A stretch of DNA of 36,279 nucleotides from an uncultured Woeseiaceae bacterium (GCA_937944275.1 CALDZH010000013.1:1-36279), one strand, 5' to 3'; positions 1 to 7,649 are shown, counted from the first letter of the stretch. The notes: generated by a model not told the origin, from the letters alone. Numbers and translations are program-made.

Positions 1-295
1 CCGTCATTAATCTCACTGCAGGCTACCCGACGGGCAGGGAAAACTCACAGCCAGTCCTGTAAGGATTTAACGGTTCGAGCCCAGAACATGCTCTTGCCGC
101 GGTCCTGTGTCGGTGACTCCTGCGATCCGGACGCACAGGCACGATCCGGGCAGAAGGCATTTGCTGGTTTTTAGGCAGCTAGTGCGTAGTTGTCTTCGTT
201 GGCAACTATAAGTTTTACAGTTGGATTTACGAGGTACTCTGTCCCTCGGCATGCACTCGGAGTTTCGCGACCCACGTCGAAGCCATGTCACCCCC
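1..295 (-). ncRNA. ssrA: tmRNA (transfer-messenger RNA), 3' part missing
   Basis: Read on the minus strand, 295 to 276 begins with GGGGGTG followed by the ATGGCTTCGAC block typical of the tmRNA 5' tRNA-like end. Then come GTGCATGCCGAGG (the pseudoknot 1 region, pairing with a downstream CCTCG) and a resume site in the context TAGTTGCCAACGA. The internal reading frame encodes ANEDNYALAA and stops at TAA, nearly identical to the E. coli tag ANDENYALAA. tmRNA enters stalled ribosomes with SmpB, releases the broken mRNA and tags the nascent chain for proteolysis. The 3' half with the TψC arm and CCA lies off the left edge; roughly 60-70 nt are missing. The partner gene smpB lies immediately upstream on the same strand. 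The exact mature 5' end (294 or 295) is uncertain because RNase P normally processes it. Confidence 0.95.
171..203 (-). other. tmRNA proteolysis-tag reading frame
   Basis: From the resume codon GCC (201-203) to TAA (171-173) the minus strand reads A-N-E-D-N-Y-A-L-A-A-stop. The C-terminal ALAA is the degron known to be recognised by ClpXP, ClpAP and FtsH, and the NY/ED region matches the SspB-binding part of proteobacterial tags. This frame is translated only after the ribosome switches templates, so it has no start codon or ribosome binding site of its own. Confidence 0.95.
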
Positions 296-306
296 GTGTG
301 GCATGT

Positions 307-334
307 AGTGTAGGGGCTTTTGGGCGGAAAACAA
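307..334 (-). promoter_or_regulatory. Probable sigma-70 promoter of tmRNA
   Basis: On the minus strand a TTGTTT hexamer (329-334) is separated by 16 nt from TACACT (307-312), which lies 11 nt before the inferred mature 5' end at 295. That distance suits a short leader removed by RNase P. The stretch further upstream (about 367-413, between tmRNA and smpB) is strongly AT-rich, with TTAATTAA-like runs. Assigned by eye from consensus match only. The 296-410 gap holds no gene. Confidence 0.45.
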
Positions 335-410
335 TGCGAGAAGCGCTCGTTTTTGCAGAAAAGTCTGAATAATTAACTTTAATTAACAATCGTAAGTCAT
401 TAATTATAAA

Positions 411-884
411 TCAATGTTTTAGGATTCTTTCTTTTTGGCGCTGCCAGTCCCGGTCTTTCCGGTCCGACCGTTTGTCGTGCTGCTTCTTGCCTTTCCCGAG
501 TCCGATCGAGAGTTTTGCGCGCCCCTTGTGCCAATGCAGGTCCAGGGGTATGAGGGCGTAGCCTTTGCGTTCGACGGCTCCTGTCAGCCGGTCCAGTTCA
601 TGGCGATGCATGAGTAGCTTGCGGGCCCGTGTCGGATCCGCCTTGATATGCGTGGACGCGGTCTTGAGCGGCGAGAAATGGGCGCCCACCAGCCATGCTT
701 CTCCTTTTTTCAGGTTTACATAGGCTTCGGTCAGCTGGGCATTGCCGGCTCGCAGGCTTTTCACCTCCCATCCCTCTAGAGCGAGGCCCGCCTCAAATCG
801 GTCCTCGATGAAATAGTCATGGCGCGCCCGCCGATTGACGGCGATCATGTTGCCAGCCGGTTTTTTAAGTTTCTTCTTGCTCAT
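411..884 (-). CDS. smpB: SsrA-binding protein SmpB
   Basis: The 157-residue protein has the usual SmpB length (about 155-160). It binds the tRNA-like domain of tmRNA and carries it, with EF-Tu, into stalled ribosomes; its tail occupies the empty mRNA channel. Family features visible are [15 protein letters not shown] at 14-28, [19 protein letters not shown] at about 38-56, the LLMHRHEL segment near 90, and a C-terminal tail rich in Lys, Arg and Asp ending [12 protein letters not shown]. The ATG at 882-884 gives MSKKKLKK, a normal SmpB N-terminus. The upstream sequence is C-rich and shows no Shine-Dalgarno motif, which is unusual. The gene points toward tmRNA and is divergent from the transporter gene at 997. 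Confidence 0.97.
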   Translation of the reverse strand: MSKKKLKKPAGNMIAVNRRARHDYFIEDRFEAGLALEGWEVKSLRAGNAQLTEAYVNLKKGEAWLVGAHFSPLKTASTHIKADPTRARKLLMHRHELDRLTGAVERKGYALIPLDLHWHKGRAKLSIGLGKGKKQHDKRSDRKDRDWQRQKERILKH

Positions 885-918
885 TGGATTTAGGGGGGCG
901 CCATCGACCTGGGAGCGG

Positions 919-924
919 ATTATA
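919..924 (-). promoter_or_regulatory. Perfect -10 hexamer upstream of smpB
   Basis: The minus strand reads TATAAT at 919-924, 34 nt before the smpB start codon and the only perfect -10 box I noticed in the smpB/transporter divergent gap (885-996). No good -35 sits 16-18 nt upstream; CTGACA lies only 12 nt away. It is therefore a -10-based prediction. On the opposite strand TTGTCA and TATAAG are present, but their 14-nt spacing is poor. Confidence 0.4.
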
Positions 925-996
925 CGGGCAAAGCGTTGTCAGGCACCGGGATTTGTATAAGAATCGCCGGAATCTTTTTACCAGACGAGAAACCCA

Positions 997-2382
997 ATGC
1001 TGAGTAACCAGGCCGGCGACGGCAAACGCGAGTCCCTTCACGGCAACTGGTCTTCCAAGATGGCATTTGTTCTCGCCGTTACGGGTTCTGCTGTCGGCCT
1101 CGGAAATATCTGGCGATTCCCGTACGTTGCTGGCGAGAGCGGGGGCGGCGCATTCGTTCTGGTCTACCTGCTGTGCGTTGTCGTGATCGGTATGCCGGTC
1201 ATGATGTCCGAGGTCCTCATTGGCCGCCGTGGTCGTCGCAACCCGGTTGCCACTATGGAGCTCCTGGGCCAGGAAGAAGGGAGTTCCAGGAACTGGCGCC
1301 TGATCGGCCTGATGGGGGTTGTTGGTGGCATCATTATTCTCTCGTACTACAGCGTGATTGCTGGCTGGACCCTCGCCTACGTAGTTAAGAGTGCGACAGG
1401 TGTGTTTGTCGATGCGACTGCGCCTCAGGTTGTGGGTGTGCTCGAGGCATTCAAGGCGCACACTGGCACCGTCGCGTTTGTGCATACGCTGTTTATGGGG
1501 CTGACGATCTTTGTTGTGGCCCGAGGCGTCGAGCGCGGGCTCGAGCAGGCTGTTCGCTTCATGGTTCCCGCACTGTTGCTAATGATGCTCGTGTTGCTCG
1601 GCTATTCTGTTACCTCGGGCTCTTTCGCCCACGGCGTAGAATTCCTGTTCACGCCCGACTTCAGCAAGTTGACGTGGGGCGTCGTGCTTGTGGCTATGGG
1701 GCAGGCATTCTTTTCGTTAAGTGTCGGGATGGGCGCGATCATGGCGTATGGTGCGTACCTGCCGGAGGAAACCTCTATCACCGGCGCCTCGGCTACGGTA
1801 GTAGCGGCGGATACGGGGATAGCAATCCTTGCCGGTCTCGTGATCTTCCCACTCGTTTTCGCGAACGGGTTGCAGCCCGACGCCGGTCCGGGACTTGTGT
1901 TCCAGACCTTGCCGCTAGCGCTCGGGCAGATGCCGGGAGGCGCGTTCTTTTCCACCGTGTTCTTCGTGCTGCTCGCGTTCGCAGCCTGGACGTCCGCCAT
2001 AGGCCTCATGGAGCCGGCGGTCGCCTGGGTCGTCGAGAGCTTCAACAAGACTCGTGCACAAGCAGCTATTGCCGTAGGGGGCCTGATCTGGCTGCTCGGC
2101 TTCGCCAGCGTATTCTCATTTAATCTTTGGAGCGACTTCACGTTCTTCCGAGGCACGATATTTGACAATCTGGGTTTCCTCGCAAACGACATCATGTTGC
2201 CGCTCGGCGGTATGCTGATCGCGATCTTCGCGGGCTGGGTCATGTGTCGAAATTCCACGGCTGATGAGCTCGGTGGAACGGGTGGTGCCTACAAGGCATG
2301 GCGTTTCGCGGTTCGCTTTATTGCGCCTATCGGCATCTTCTTGGTGCTGTTCTTTGCCATCAAGGGCGTTGTCGTCGCGTAG
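997..2382 (+). CDS. Sodium-dependent transporter, NSS/SNF family
   Basis: A 461-residue integral membrane protein of the neurotransmitter:sodium symporter family, relatives of LeuT, MhsT, TnaT and Tyt1. These transporters usually import amino acids with Na+ across the inner membrane. The decisive evidence is the family signature in TM1: NWSSKMAFVLAVTGSAVGLG at 17-36 followed by NIWRFPYVAGESGGGAF, which holds the unwound substrate and sodium site. I count 11 hydrophobic segments, the last ending in FFAIKGVVVA, which fits the 11-TM bacterial subgroup rather than the 12-TM LeuT form. Substrate cannot be deduced. ATG 997 is chosen because it precedes TM1 by a normal short tail; its ribosome binding site is weak. 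Its stop lies 6 nt before ratA, so the two are probably co-transcribed. It is an insertion relative to the common smpB-ratA arrangement. Confidence 0.93.
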   Translation: MLSNQAGDGKRESLHGNWSSKMAFVLAVTGSAVGLGNIWRFPYVAGESGGGAFVLVYLLCVVVIGMPVMMSEVLIGRRGRRNPVATMELLGQEEGSSRNWRLIGLMGVVGGIIILSYYSVIAGWTLAYVVKSATGVFVDATAPQVVGVLEAFKAHTGTVAFVHTLFMGLTIFVVARGVERGLEQAVRFMVPALLLMMLVLLGYSVTSGSFAHGVEFLFTPDFSKLTWGVVLVAMGQAFFSLSVGMGAIMAYGAYLPEETSITGASATVVAADTGIAILAGLVIFPLVFANGLQPDAGPGLVFQTLPLALGQMPGGAFFSTVFFVLLAFAAWTSAIGLMEPAVAWVVESFNKTRAQAAIAVGGLIWLLGFASVFSFNLWSDFTFFRGTIFDNLGFLANDIMLPLGGMLIAIFAGWVMCRNSTADELGGTGGAYKAWRFAVRFIAPIGIFLVLFFAIKGVVVA

Positions 2383-2388
2383 CCGGTT

Positions 2389-2823
2389 GTGCGCAAAGTC
2401 AGTCGAAGCGCACTTGTACCGTATTCGGCGGCGCAAATGTATGCGCTCGTCAAGGATGTTGAGTCCTATCCATCTTTTCTTCCCTGGTGCAACGATGCCG
2501 AGGTTCATATTCGTGGCGAGGGTTTCATTGAGGCATCGCTCGAGTTACATCGAGGCCGCATCAGCAAGAGATTTCGCACGCGAAACCAGTTGCTGGAAAA
2601 TGAGTCGCTTGGCATCGAACTTGTGGGCGGGCCGTTCCGGCACATGTCGGGTGGCTGGATATTTCAGCAACTGGGCGACGCCGGCAGCAAGGTGACGCTC
2701 GAGCTTGAATTCGAGTTCGAAAAGCGCGCGACCGACATCATTTTCGGGCGTTTTTTCGAGCATACGTGCAATTCCCTGGTCGATTCATTCACGCAGCGTG
2801 CGGCGCAAATGTATGCAGGTTGA
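2389..2823 (+). CDS. ratA: RatA / Coq10-like START-domain protein
   Basis: A 144-residue single-domain protein beginning MRKVSRSALVPYSAAQMYAL, with VKDVESYPSFLPWC immediately after. That pattern is the signature of the polyketide cyclase/START lipid-binding fold family containing mitochondrial Coq10 and bacterial RatA (YfjG). E. coli RatA has been reported to interfere with 70S ribosome association, while Coq10 homologues bind ubiquinone and support respiration. Which role applies here is not visible in the sequence. The C-terminal FEHTCNSLVDSFTQRAAQMY is also typical. The start is GTG at 2389, 6 nt after the transporter stop; the first good motif begins at residue 4, so no later start fits. 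Its last 11 nt overlap ratB. Confidence 0.92.
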   Translation: MRKVSRSALVPYSAAQMYALVKDVESYPSFLPWCNDAEVHIRGEGFIEASLELHRGRISKRFRTRNQLLENESLGIELVGGPFRHMSGGWIFQQLGDAGSKVTLELEFEFEKRATDIIFGRFFEHTCNSLVDSFTQRAAQMYAG

Positions 2824-3079
2824 AGTGGTTTTCGCCCTTGCGGAGAAGCAGGTCCTGCGGGCGGTCGAGCTGCCGGAAGGCGCAACGGTTGCCGAAGTTA
2901 TCGAGGCGAGCAACATTGCCCAGCAGTTTCCAGGCACAGATCTCGGAAAGTTGCCTTCCGGAGTATGGGGGAAACGGGTGGAGCGAAGCTACGTGGTGCG
3001 GGACGGCGACAGGGTGGAGTTGTACAGGCCGCTTGAAAATGAACCTCGAGAGGCGCGGCGACTCAAGGCGGGAGTCTAA
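2813..3079 (+). CDS. ratB: RatB / RnfH-family ubiquitin-like protein
   Basis: An 88-residue protein starting MQVEVVFALAEKQVLRAVEL, with GATVAEVIEASNIAQQFP and a VVRDGDRVELYRPL ending. This matches the RnfH/RatB (UPF0125) beta-grasp family, normally about 90-105 residues and normally adjacent to ratA. Biochemical function is unsettled; it was named as partner of RatA without clear antitoxin activity. ATG 2813 is chosen because the family N-terminus (beta strand QVEVVFA) begins at once. Longer upstream in-frame extensions translate ratA sequence out of frame. The start lies inside the end of ratA (11-nt overlap, translational coupling likely). The stop overlaps the bamE stop on the other strand. 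Confidence 0.9.
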   Translation: MQVEVVFALAEKQVLRAVELPEGATVAEVIEASNIAQQFPGTDLGKLPSGVWGKRVERSYVVRDGDRVELYRPLENEPREARRLKAGV

Positions 3080-3408
3080 ATATCGGGCGCCAGTTCCTGG
3101 TCTCTGCGGATCTCGCTGACCAGGTCATCCTCGAAAAACACCGACACCCAGCGCCGGAACTGGGCGTTGTCGCGCCCCAGTTTGAGGTAATAAACATAGT
3201 CCCATCGCTCTTTATTGAACGGGTCGTCAATCATAGGTGTGCCCAGGAGGAAGCGGACCTGGTTCTTTGTCATGCCGACCTCAACCTGGGCGAGATCCTC
3301 TTCCTTGATCACATTTCCCTGCGCGATGCTGGCACGATAGACGCAGCCGCTGCTGATCGCGAGCGAGACGATCATCAAGAAAAGAACTGTCCATTTGTGC
3401 TTAGTCAT
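3076..3408 (-). CDS. bamE: Outer membrane assembly lipoprotein BamE
   Basis: 110 residues, the BamE/SmpA/OmlA size (E. coli 113). The N-terminus KHKWTVLFLMIVSLAISSGC is a lipoprotein signal with the lipidated Cys at 22, although position -3 is Ser rather than the usual Leu. The mature part holds the family motifs EEDLAQVEVGMTKNQVRFLL (36-55) and GTPMIDDPFNKERWDYVYYL (56-75). BamE stabilises the BamA-BamD complex that inserts beta-barrel proteins into the outer membrane. It is divergent from fur with a 60-nt gap, an arrangement known from Pseudomonas (omlA-fur). It converges on ratB with stop codons overlapping by 4 nt, leaving no room for a conventional terminator. Confidence 0.95.
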   Translation of the reverse strand: MTKHKWTVLFLMIVSLAISSGCVYRASIAQGNVIKEEDLAQVEVGMTKNQVRFLLGTPMIDDPFNKERWDYVYYLKLGRDNAQFRRWVSVFFEDDLVSEIRRDQELAPDI

Positions 3409-3430
3409 AGAGTCCGGCTGCCACCTGCGT

Positions 3431-3437
3431 CATAATA
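3431..3437. promoter_or_regulatory. Overlapping -10-like boxes between bamE and fur
   Basis: The sequence CATAATA gives CATAAT on the plus strand (toward fur) and TATTAT on the minus strand (toward bamE), 32 and 23 nt from the respective start codons. Neither has a convincing -35 element at standard spacing. No clear 19-bp Fur box (GATAATGATAATCATTATC-like) overlaps it. Assigned by eye with low certainty. Confidence 0.25.
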
Positions 3438-3468
3438 GGCGCGCATCATACCTTGAAAGAGTTTGTTC

Positions 3469-3891
3469 ATGCAGCAACGAAAAGAACTTCGCAAGGCCGG
3501 GCTGAAGATTACCCTGCCACGCCTGAAAATCCTTGAAATTCTCGAGGCGGCCAAGGCCCGTCACATGAGTGCGGAAGATATTTACAAGAACCTCTTGCGG
3601 TCGGGAGAGGATATTGGGCTGGCTACTGTTTATCGAGTTCTTACGCAGTTCGAAGGGGCCGGCCTGGTCACGCGCCATAACTTCGAAGGCGGGCACTCCA
3701 TATTTGAACTCGATGATGGTGATCACCATGATCACATGGTTTGCGTCGATACGGGTGATGTCATCGAATTTGTCAGCGAAGAGATAGAGCGCTTGCAGCA
3801 TGAAATTGCCGAGAAGTTCGGCTACGAGCTTCTGGACCACAGCCTCGTTCTTTACGTCAAGAACAAGGACCTCAGTTCGGACGAAGACTGA
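3469..3891 (+). CDS. fur: Ferric uptake regulator Fur
   Basis: A 140-residue Fe(II)-responsive repressor. The N-terminal winged helix has KITLPRLKILEILE (13-26) and the recognition helix LATVYRVLTQFE (51-62). The metal-binding dimerisation half begins HHDHMVCVDTGDVIEF (86-101). The start is ATG 3469, with GAAAGAG 7 nt upstream; a TTG two codons earlier is too close to that Shine-Dalgarno. Position 92 is Cys, but the second Cys of the enterobacterial C92-x-x-C95 zinc motif is Thr95, as in Pseudomonas aeruginosa Fur as I recall it. A structural Zn(Cys)4-type site is therefore not expected. The stop codon directly abuts the recN stop on the opposite strand. Confidence 0.97.
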   Translation: MQQRKELRKAGLKITLPRLKILEILEAAKARHMSAEDIYKNLLRSGEDIGLATVYRVLTQFEGAGLVTRHNFEGGHSIFELDDGDHHDHMVCVDTGDVIEFVSEEIERLQHEIAEKFGYELLDHSLVLYVKNKDLSSDED

Positions 3892-5574
3892 TCAGGCACT
3901 TTTTCTGCGGGCGCAGGCGAGCATCTCCGCTGCGTGCTCCAGCGTCTTGCGAGTAATTTCGACGCCACCGAGCATCCGTGCCAGTTCCTCGGTTCGCTCA
4001 TCTTGTGCCAGCGGGCTGACTCGAGTACGCGTAGACTTCCCGTCGGTGACTTTGCTGATCCGAAAATGCTGGTCCGCCAGGCTGGCAACCTGGGGCAGAT
4101 GAGTGACGCACAGGACCTGCCTGTTCGCTCCCAGTTCCTGCAAGCGACGACCGACCATCTCGGCAACGCCGCCACCAACACCGCTGTCTACCTCATCGAA
4201 CACCATTGTGGGAATCGCGCTGCCGTCGCTCGCGATGACCTGGATGGCAAGGCTCATACGTGACAGTTCGCCACCGGAGGCAATCTTTGCGAGTGATTGC
4301 GGCGCCTGCCCCGGGTTGGCACTGATCAGGAAGTCAATCTGGTCCAGGCCCCAGGATTTAGCTGCGTCGTCGTCGAGTGGGGTCAACTGAACCTGAAAAA
4401 CGCCGCCGGGCATACCAAGGCCATGCATTGCATCCGTAACGGCCGCGGCAAATCGGTCTGCTGCCTTTTGTCTCGCTTTTGACAACGATTTGGCTTGTTT
4501 CCGGTACTCAGCCCTGGCGGCCACGGCCCGCTCCTCCAGCTCTTGCCCACGCTCTTCGGCGTGGCTCAGCTCGTCGTGTTCGGCACGCATCCGGTCGGCG
4601 AGTTCGGGAAGTTCGTCCGCAGTGACACGGTGCTTTCTGGATATCGTCTGAATTGAATCAAGTCGCTCTTCCACCCAGTCGCGTCTCGCCGGATCCATGT
4701 CAACGGCTTCGCTATAACGCCGCAAGGTATCCGCCGCTTCGGTCACCTGAATGCTCGCGCTGTTGAGCATTTCCAGCACCGGCCTGAGGTTTTGGTCGAA
4801 CTCGACGAGCTGCTCGACAGACCTCAATGCGTCGGCGATGAGGCTGTTCGCGTTGCCGGCGTCATTATCGAACAATCCGTCCAGCGCCCGGCCAACGCCT
4901 TCAGCCAGCTTGCCGCTGTTCTGGAGTTTTCGGCGTTCACTGCCCAGCGCATCAAATTCACCGTCCTCGAGGGCAAGTGAGTCGAGTTCCTGTAACTGAA
5001 ACGTCAACAGGTCAAGGCGCGCGGCGCTATCGGCTTCTGCGCCGGTGAGTTCCTCGACGCGATCAGCAAGCGCTTTCCACTCGATATAGTGAGTCGCGAC
5101 GATCGCGCGATCATCGAGGAGGCCACCGAAATGATCCAGCAAATCACGCTGAATGCTGCGCCGTGCCAGCGATTGATGAAAATGCTGCCCGTGGATGTCG
5201 AGCAACAATTCGCCAAGTGCTTTCAATTGCGACAGGGGTACCGAGTTGCCGTTTATAAAGGCGCGCGAGCGGCCGTCGACATTGATGACGCGACGCAAGA
5301 GACAATCATCATCCAGGTCGAGCGCCTGTTCTTCCAGCCAGCTTGATACATTCGGGAGTGCCGATACATCGAATTCTGCGGCAAATTCGGCGCGTTTGGC
5401 GCCGTCGCGCACGAGTTGCGCGTTGCCGCGTTCGCCGAGAACCAAGCCTAGAGCGTCGACGAGAATCGACTTGCCCGCACCTGTCTCACCCGTCAGTACG
5501 GTCATTCCGGGCTCGAATTCGATATCGATTCGGTCGACGATGGCGAAATCGCGAACTTGCAGGTTCATCAACAC
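3892..5574 (-). CDS. recN: DNA repair ATPase RecN
   Basis: A 560-residue SMC-like protein (E. coli 553) that acts in double-strand-break repair. The N-terminal ATPase lobe has Walker A GETGAGKS at 29-36. The middle is charged and coiled-coil-like (about 150-380). The C-terminal lobe has the ABC signature KIASGGELSRMSLAIQ near 430 and Walker B PTMVFDEVDSGVGGG near 455-468. I prefer the GTG start at 5574: it gives MLMNLQVRDFAIVD, the same spacing to FAIV as E. coli MLAQLTISNFAIV, and GGAGAA lies 6 nt upstream. The ATG two codons later is the alternative. It begins 2 nt after the nadK stop, so nadK-recN form an operon. I see no clear LexA box near either gene. Confidence 0.96.
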   Translation of the reverse strand: MLMNLQVRDFAIVDRIDIEFEPGMTVLTGETGAGKSILVDALGLVLGERGNAQLVRDGAKRAEFAAEFDVSALPNVSSWLEEQALDLDDDCLLRRVINVDGRSRAFINGNSVPLSQLKALGELLLDIHGQHFHQSLARRSIQRDLLDHFGGLLDDRAIVATHYIEWKALADRVEELTGAEADSAARLDLLTFQLQELDSLALEDGEFDALGSERRKLQNSGKLAEGVGRALDGLFDNDAGNANSLIADALRSVEQLVEFDQNLRPVLEMLNSASIQVTEAADTLRRYSEAVDMDPARRDWVEERLDSIQTISRKHRVTADELPELADRMRAEHDELSHAEERGQELEERAVAARAEYRKQAKSLSKARQKAADRFAAAVTDAMHGLGMPGGVFQVQLTPLDDDAAKSWGLDQIDFLISANPGQAPQSLAKIASGGELSRMSLAIQVIASDGSAIPTMVFDEVDSGVGGGVAEMVGRRLQELGANRQVLCVTHLPQVASLADQHFRISKVTDGKSTRTRVSPLAQDERTEELARMLGGVEITRKTLEHAAEMLACARRKSA

Positions 5575-5576
5575 GG

Positions 5577-6476
5577 TCAGTTCTCCGGCACTTGATCGCC
5601 GCGTTTACGGCTGTCGCGACCCCAGAACAGCTTGGAGCGCAGGATGCCGTAAAAATCGTGCCCGGGCGGATGCAGCAGTGTGATTCGCTTGTCGGCCGTT
5701 ACGATCTGGAGTGACTCACCGGGCCTGAGTGTTCCGAGATGGCTGCCGTCGACGGTGATTTCCGCGCGCGTTTTATCGCGCTCAAGCAGGATAATATCGA
5801 TGGTCTGGTTGGCGGGAATGACGATTGGACGGTCGGTCAATGTGTGCGGGCAGACAGGGACGAGAGCCACTGCATCGAGCTGCGGCTCGATGATTGGGCC
5901 GCCGCAACTGAGCGCATACGCGGTGGAACCGGTTGGAGTTGCCACAATAAGGCCGTCACCGGAATGCGTGTTTACATACTTTCCACCGACGCTGGTCGAA
6001 AAATCGACCATGCCACCGCCGCCACGTCTCTGCACGACGACGTCGTTCAATCCATACTCGGTCGTCTTGTCACCGGCAGCGCTCGTGAGTGTTGCCTTCA
6101 ACAACAGGCGCGTATCCCGCAGGTAATTACCCGCCAGGACCTGATCAACGCTGTCGATCATTACATCCGGCGTGATGTCGGCAAGAAAGCCAAGGCGTCC
6201 GCGGTTAACGCCGAGAATCGGCGTGCCGTTATTTCGGGCCAGGCGGCTGGCATATAGCATGGTGCCATCGCCACCTATCGCAATAATCAGTTCCGCGTTA
6301 CTGCAGAGTTCGTCCTCGACAATGCGCACAACGGGCAGATCGAGTGCCAGCGTGTCGGCCGCGAACACTTTTATACCGGCTTCAATCAGATGAGCAGCTA
6401 GCATTTGCATCGGCTCGGCGACACGTATGTCAGTCTGCCGGCCCACCAAAGCGATATTCTGGAATTCAGTGTCCAT
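5577..6476 (-). CDS. nadK: NAD kinase
   Basis: A 299-residue NAD kinase (E. coli 292), which phosphorylates NAD+ to NADP+ in the cytoplasm. The diagnostic GGDGT is at 68-72 in AELIIAIGGDGTML. It is followed by GVNRGRLGFLADI (about 89-101), the NDVVVQRR block near 144, and the substrate region SGDGLIVATPTGSTAYALS with GGPI behind it. The ATG at 6474-6476 gives MDTEFQNIALVGRQ, whose IALVGR strand is the expected first element of the Rossmann-like domain. It is divergent from hrcA (58-nt gap) and overlaps no neighbour; recN follows at 2 nt. Full length, with no missing motif. Confidence 0.96.
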   Translation of the reverse strand: MDTEFQNIALVGRQTDIRVAEPMQMLAAHLIEAGIKVFAADTLALDLPVVRIVEDELCSNAELIIAIGGDGTMLYASRLARNNGTPILGVNRGRLGFLADITPDVMIDSVDQVLAGNYLRDTRLLLKATLTSAAGDKTTEYGLNDVVVQRRGGGGMVDFSTSVGGKYVNTHSGDGLIVATPTGSTAYALSCGGPIIEPQLDAVALVPVCPHTLTDRPIVIPANQTIDIILLERDKTRAEITVDGSHLGTLRPGESLQIVTADKRITLLHPPGHDFYGILRSKLFWGRDSRKRGDQVPEN

Positions 6477-6534
6477 ACGTTGATTGTTACAGACCCTTGA
6501 CCGACCGCCAAGCCATTGCTAGCGTTTCTCCTGA

Positions 6535-7599
6535 ATGTCAGCAGAAGTAAGCAAATCTATACCTAATGATCGCGGGCAACACCTGTTGCGCGTGCTGATC
6601 CAGCGCTATATTCGCGACGGCCAGCCCGTTGGCTCCCGCACGTTATCGAAAGACTCGGGTCTCGACCTCAGCCCGGCGACTATTCGCAACGTTATGTCGG
6701 ACCTCGAGGAAATGGGGCTGGTTTCTGCGCCACATACCTCGGCGGGACGGGTACCGACGCCGCAGGGGTACCGGATGTTCGTCGACACGCTCGTGCGCTA
6801 CCGGCAGCCGGGCAGCGGTGATATTCAGCGTATCCGCCAAAAACTCAAGGGCGAGTACGACAATCCTGGGGCGCTCGTGACTACGGTGTCCAGTATGTTG
6901 TCCGAATTCACCAGCATGGCGGGTGTCGTAACAGTGCCTCGCGCGCCGAAAATCGCATTGCGCCAGATCGAATTCCTGCCGTTATCTGAGAATCGCGTGC
7001 TGGTCATCCTCGTTATCAACGACACCGAAGTACAGAATCGCATCCTGCACACCGACCGCAATTACACGGCCTCGGAACTGCAACACGCGCAGAATTACAT
7101 CAACGAACACTATGCCGGTACGGATTTGCACACCGTTCGGGAAAAGCTGCTCGAGGATCTCGACAATACTCGCGACTCAATGAACCAGGCGATGCATGAC
7201 ATCATCGCCGTCGCCCATGCGGCGATGGACAAGGCAGAGCACCCCGACGAAGAGTACGTGCTTGCCGGCGAGACCAACCTCATGGACTTTGCCGAGTTGT
7301 CTGACGTCGATACCTTGCGGCGCATCTTCGAGGCTTTCTCGCACAAGCGCCTGATTCTCGACCTGCTGGATCGGAGCATCAACGCAGATGGTGTACGTAT
7401 ATTTATTGGCGAAGAGTCCGGATATGGCATTTTCGACGACTGCAGCGTCGTTACAGCGCCTTATCATGTCGATGACGATACGATCGGCGTGCTTGGGGTC
7501 ATTGGCCCGACGCGGATGGCCTATGATCGGGTTGTTCCGATCGTCGACGTGACTGCAAGGCTGCTTGAGTCTGCTTTGAGTCACAGCAACCAGGGCTAG
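6535..7599 (+). CDS. hrcA: Heat-inducible transcription repressor HrcA
   Basis: A 354-residue HrcA (family about 340-360). The N-terminal winged helix includes LIQRYIRDGQPVGSRTL (21-37) and LSPATIRNVMSDLEEMGLV (45-63), followed by the hallmark HTSAGRVPTPQGYRMFVD at 67-84. The C-terminal GAF-like part ends with a typical VIGPTRMAYDRVVPIVD segment. HrcA binds CIRCE operators to repress chaperone genes, and GroE controls its activity. ATG 6535 is the first codon compatible with the helix; no good Shine-Dalgarno precedes it. No CIRCE (TTAGCACTC-N9-GAGTGCTAA) is visible before hrcA, grpE or dnaK, so its target is likely elsewhere, for example groESL. That target is inference. Confidence 0.96.
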   Translation: MSAEVSKSIPNDRGQHLLRVLIQRYIRDGQPVGSRTLSKDSGLDLSPATIRNVMSDLEEMGLVSAPHTSAGRVPTPQGYRMFVDTLVRYRQPGSGDIQRIRQKLKGEYDNPGALVTTVSSMLSEFTSMAGVVTVPRAPKIALRQIEFLPLSENRVLVILVINDTEVQNRILHTDRNYTASELQHAQNYINEHYAGTDLHTVREKLLEDLDNTRDSMNQAMHDIIAVAHAAMDKAEHPDEEYVLAGETNLMDFAELSDVDTLRRIFEAFSHKRLILDLLDRSINADGVRIFIGEESGYGIFDDCSVVTAPYHVDDDTIGVLGVIGPTRMAYDRVVPIVDVTARLLESALSHSNQG

Positions 7600-7621
7600 G
7601 CCGAAAAAAATCCCTGAATCG

Positions 7622-7649
7622 CTTGATATTTCTGCGCGGGTCCCCACAC
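7622..7649 (+). promoter_or_regulatory. Sigma-32 (heat-shock) type promoter of grpE
   Basis: CTTGAT at 7622-7627, a 14-nt spacer, then CCCCACAC at 7642-7649 (followed by T). The RpoH consensus is CTTGAA-N13/15-CCCCATNT, so both elements match closely. The site lies in the 113-nt hrcA-grpE gap, 63 nt before the grpE start. It would let grpE respond to heat shock independently of hrcA transcription. Assigned by eye from consensus. Confidence 0.75.

Noticed and set aside
336-354. Weak hairpin with a T-run (GCGAGAAGCGCTCGTTTTT) between tmRNA and smpB as a terminator
   Set aside because: Only 4-5 pairs, and on the plus strand, where no gene ends; it probably has no function there.
865-1485. 206-codon open frame on the minus strand over the transporter gene
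   Set aside because: Low-complexity shadow translation opposite a clear NSS transporter; no family motifs and no ribosome binding site.
6765-6775. GGGGTACCGGA in hrcA, identical to the outer end of the grpE-dnaK palindrome
   Set aside because: Only 11 nt, and it encodes the conserved HrcA motif PQGYRMF, so protein constraint and chance explain it.
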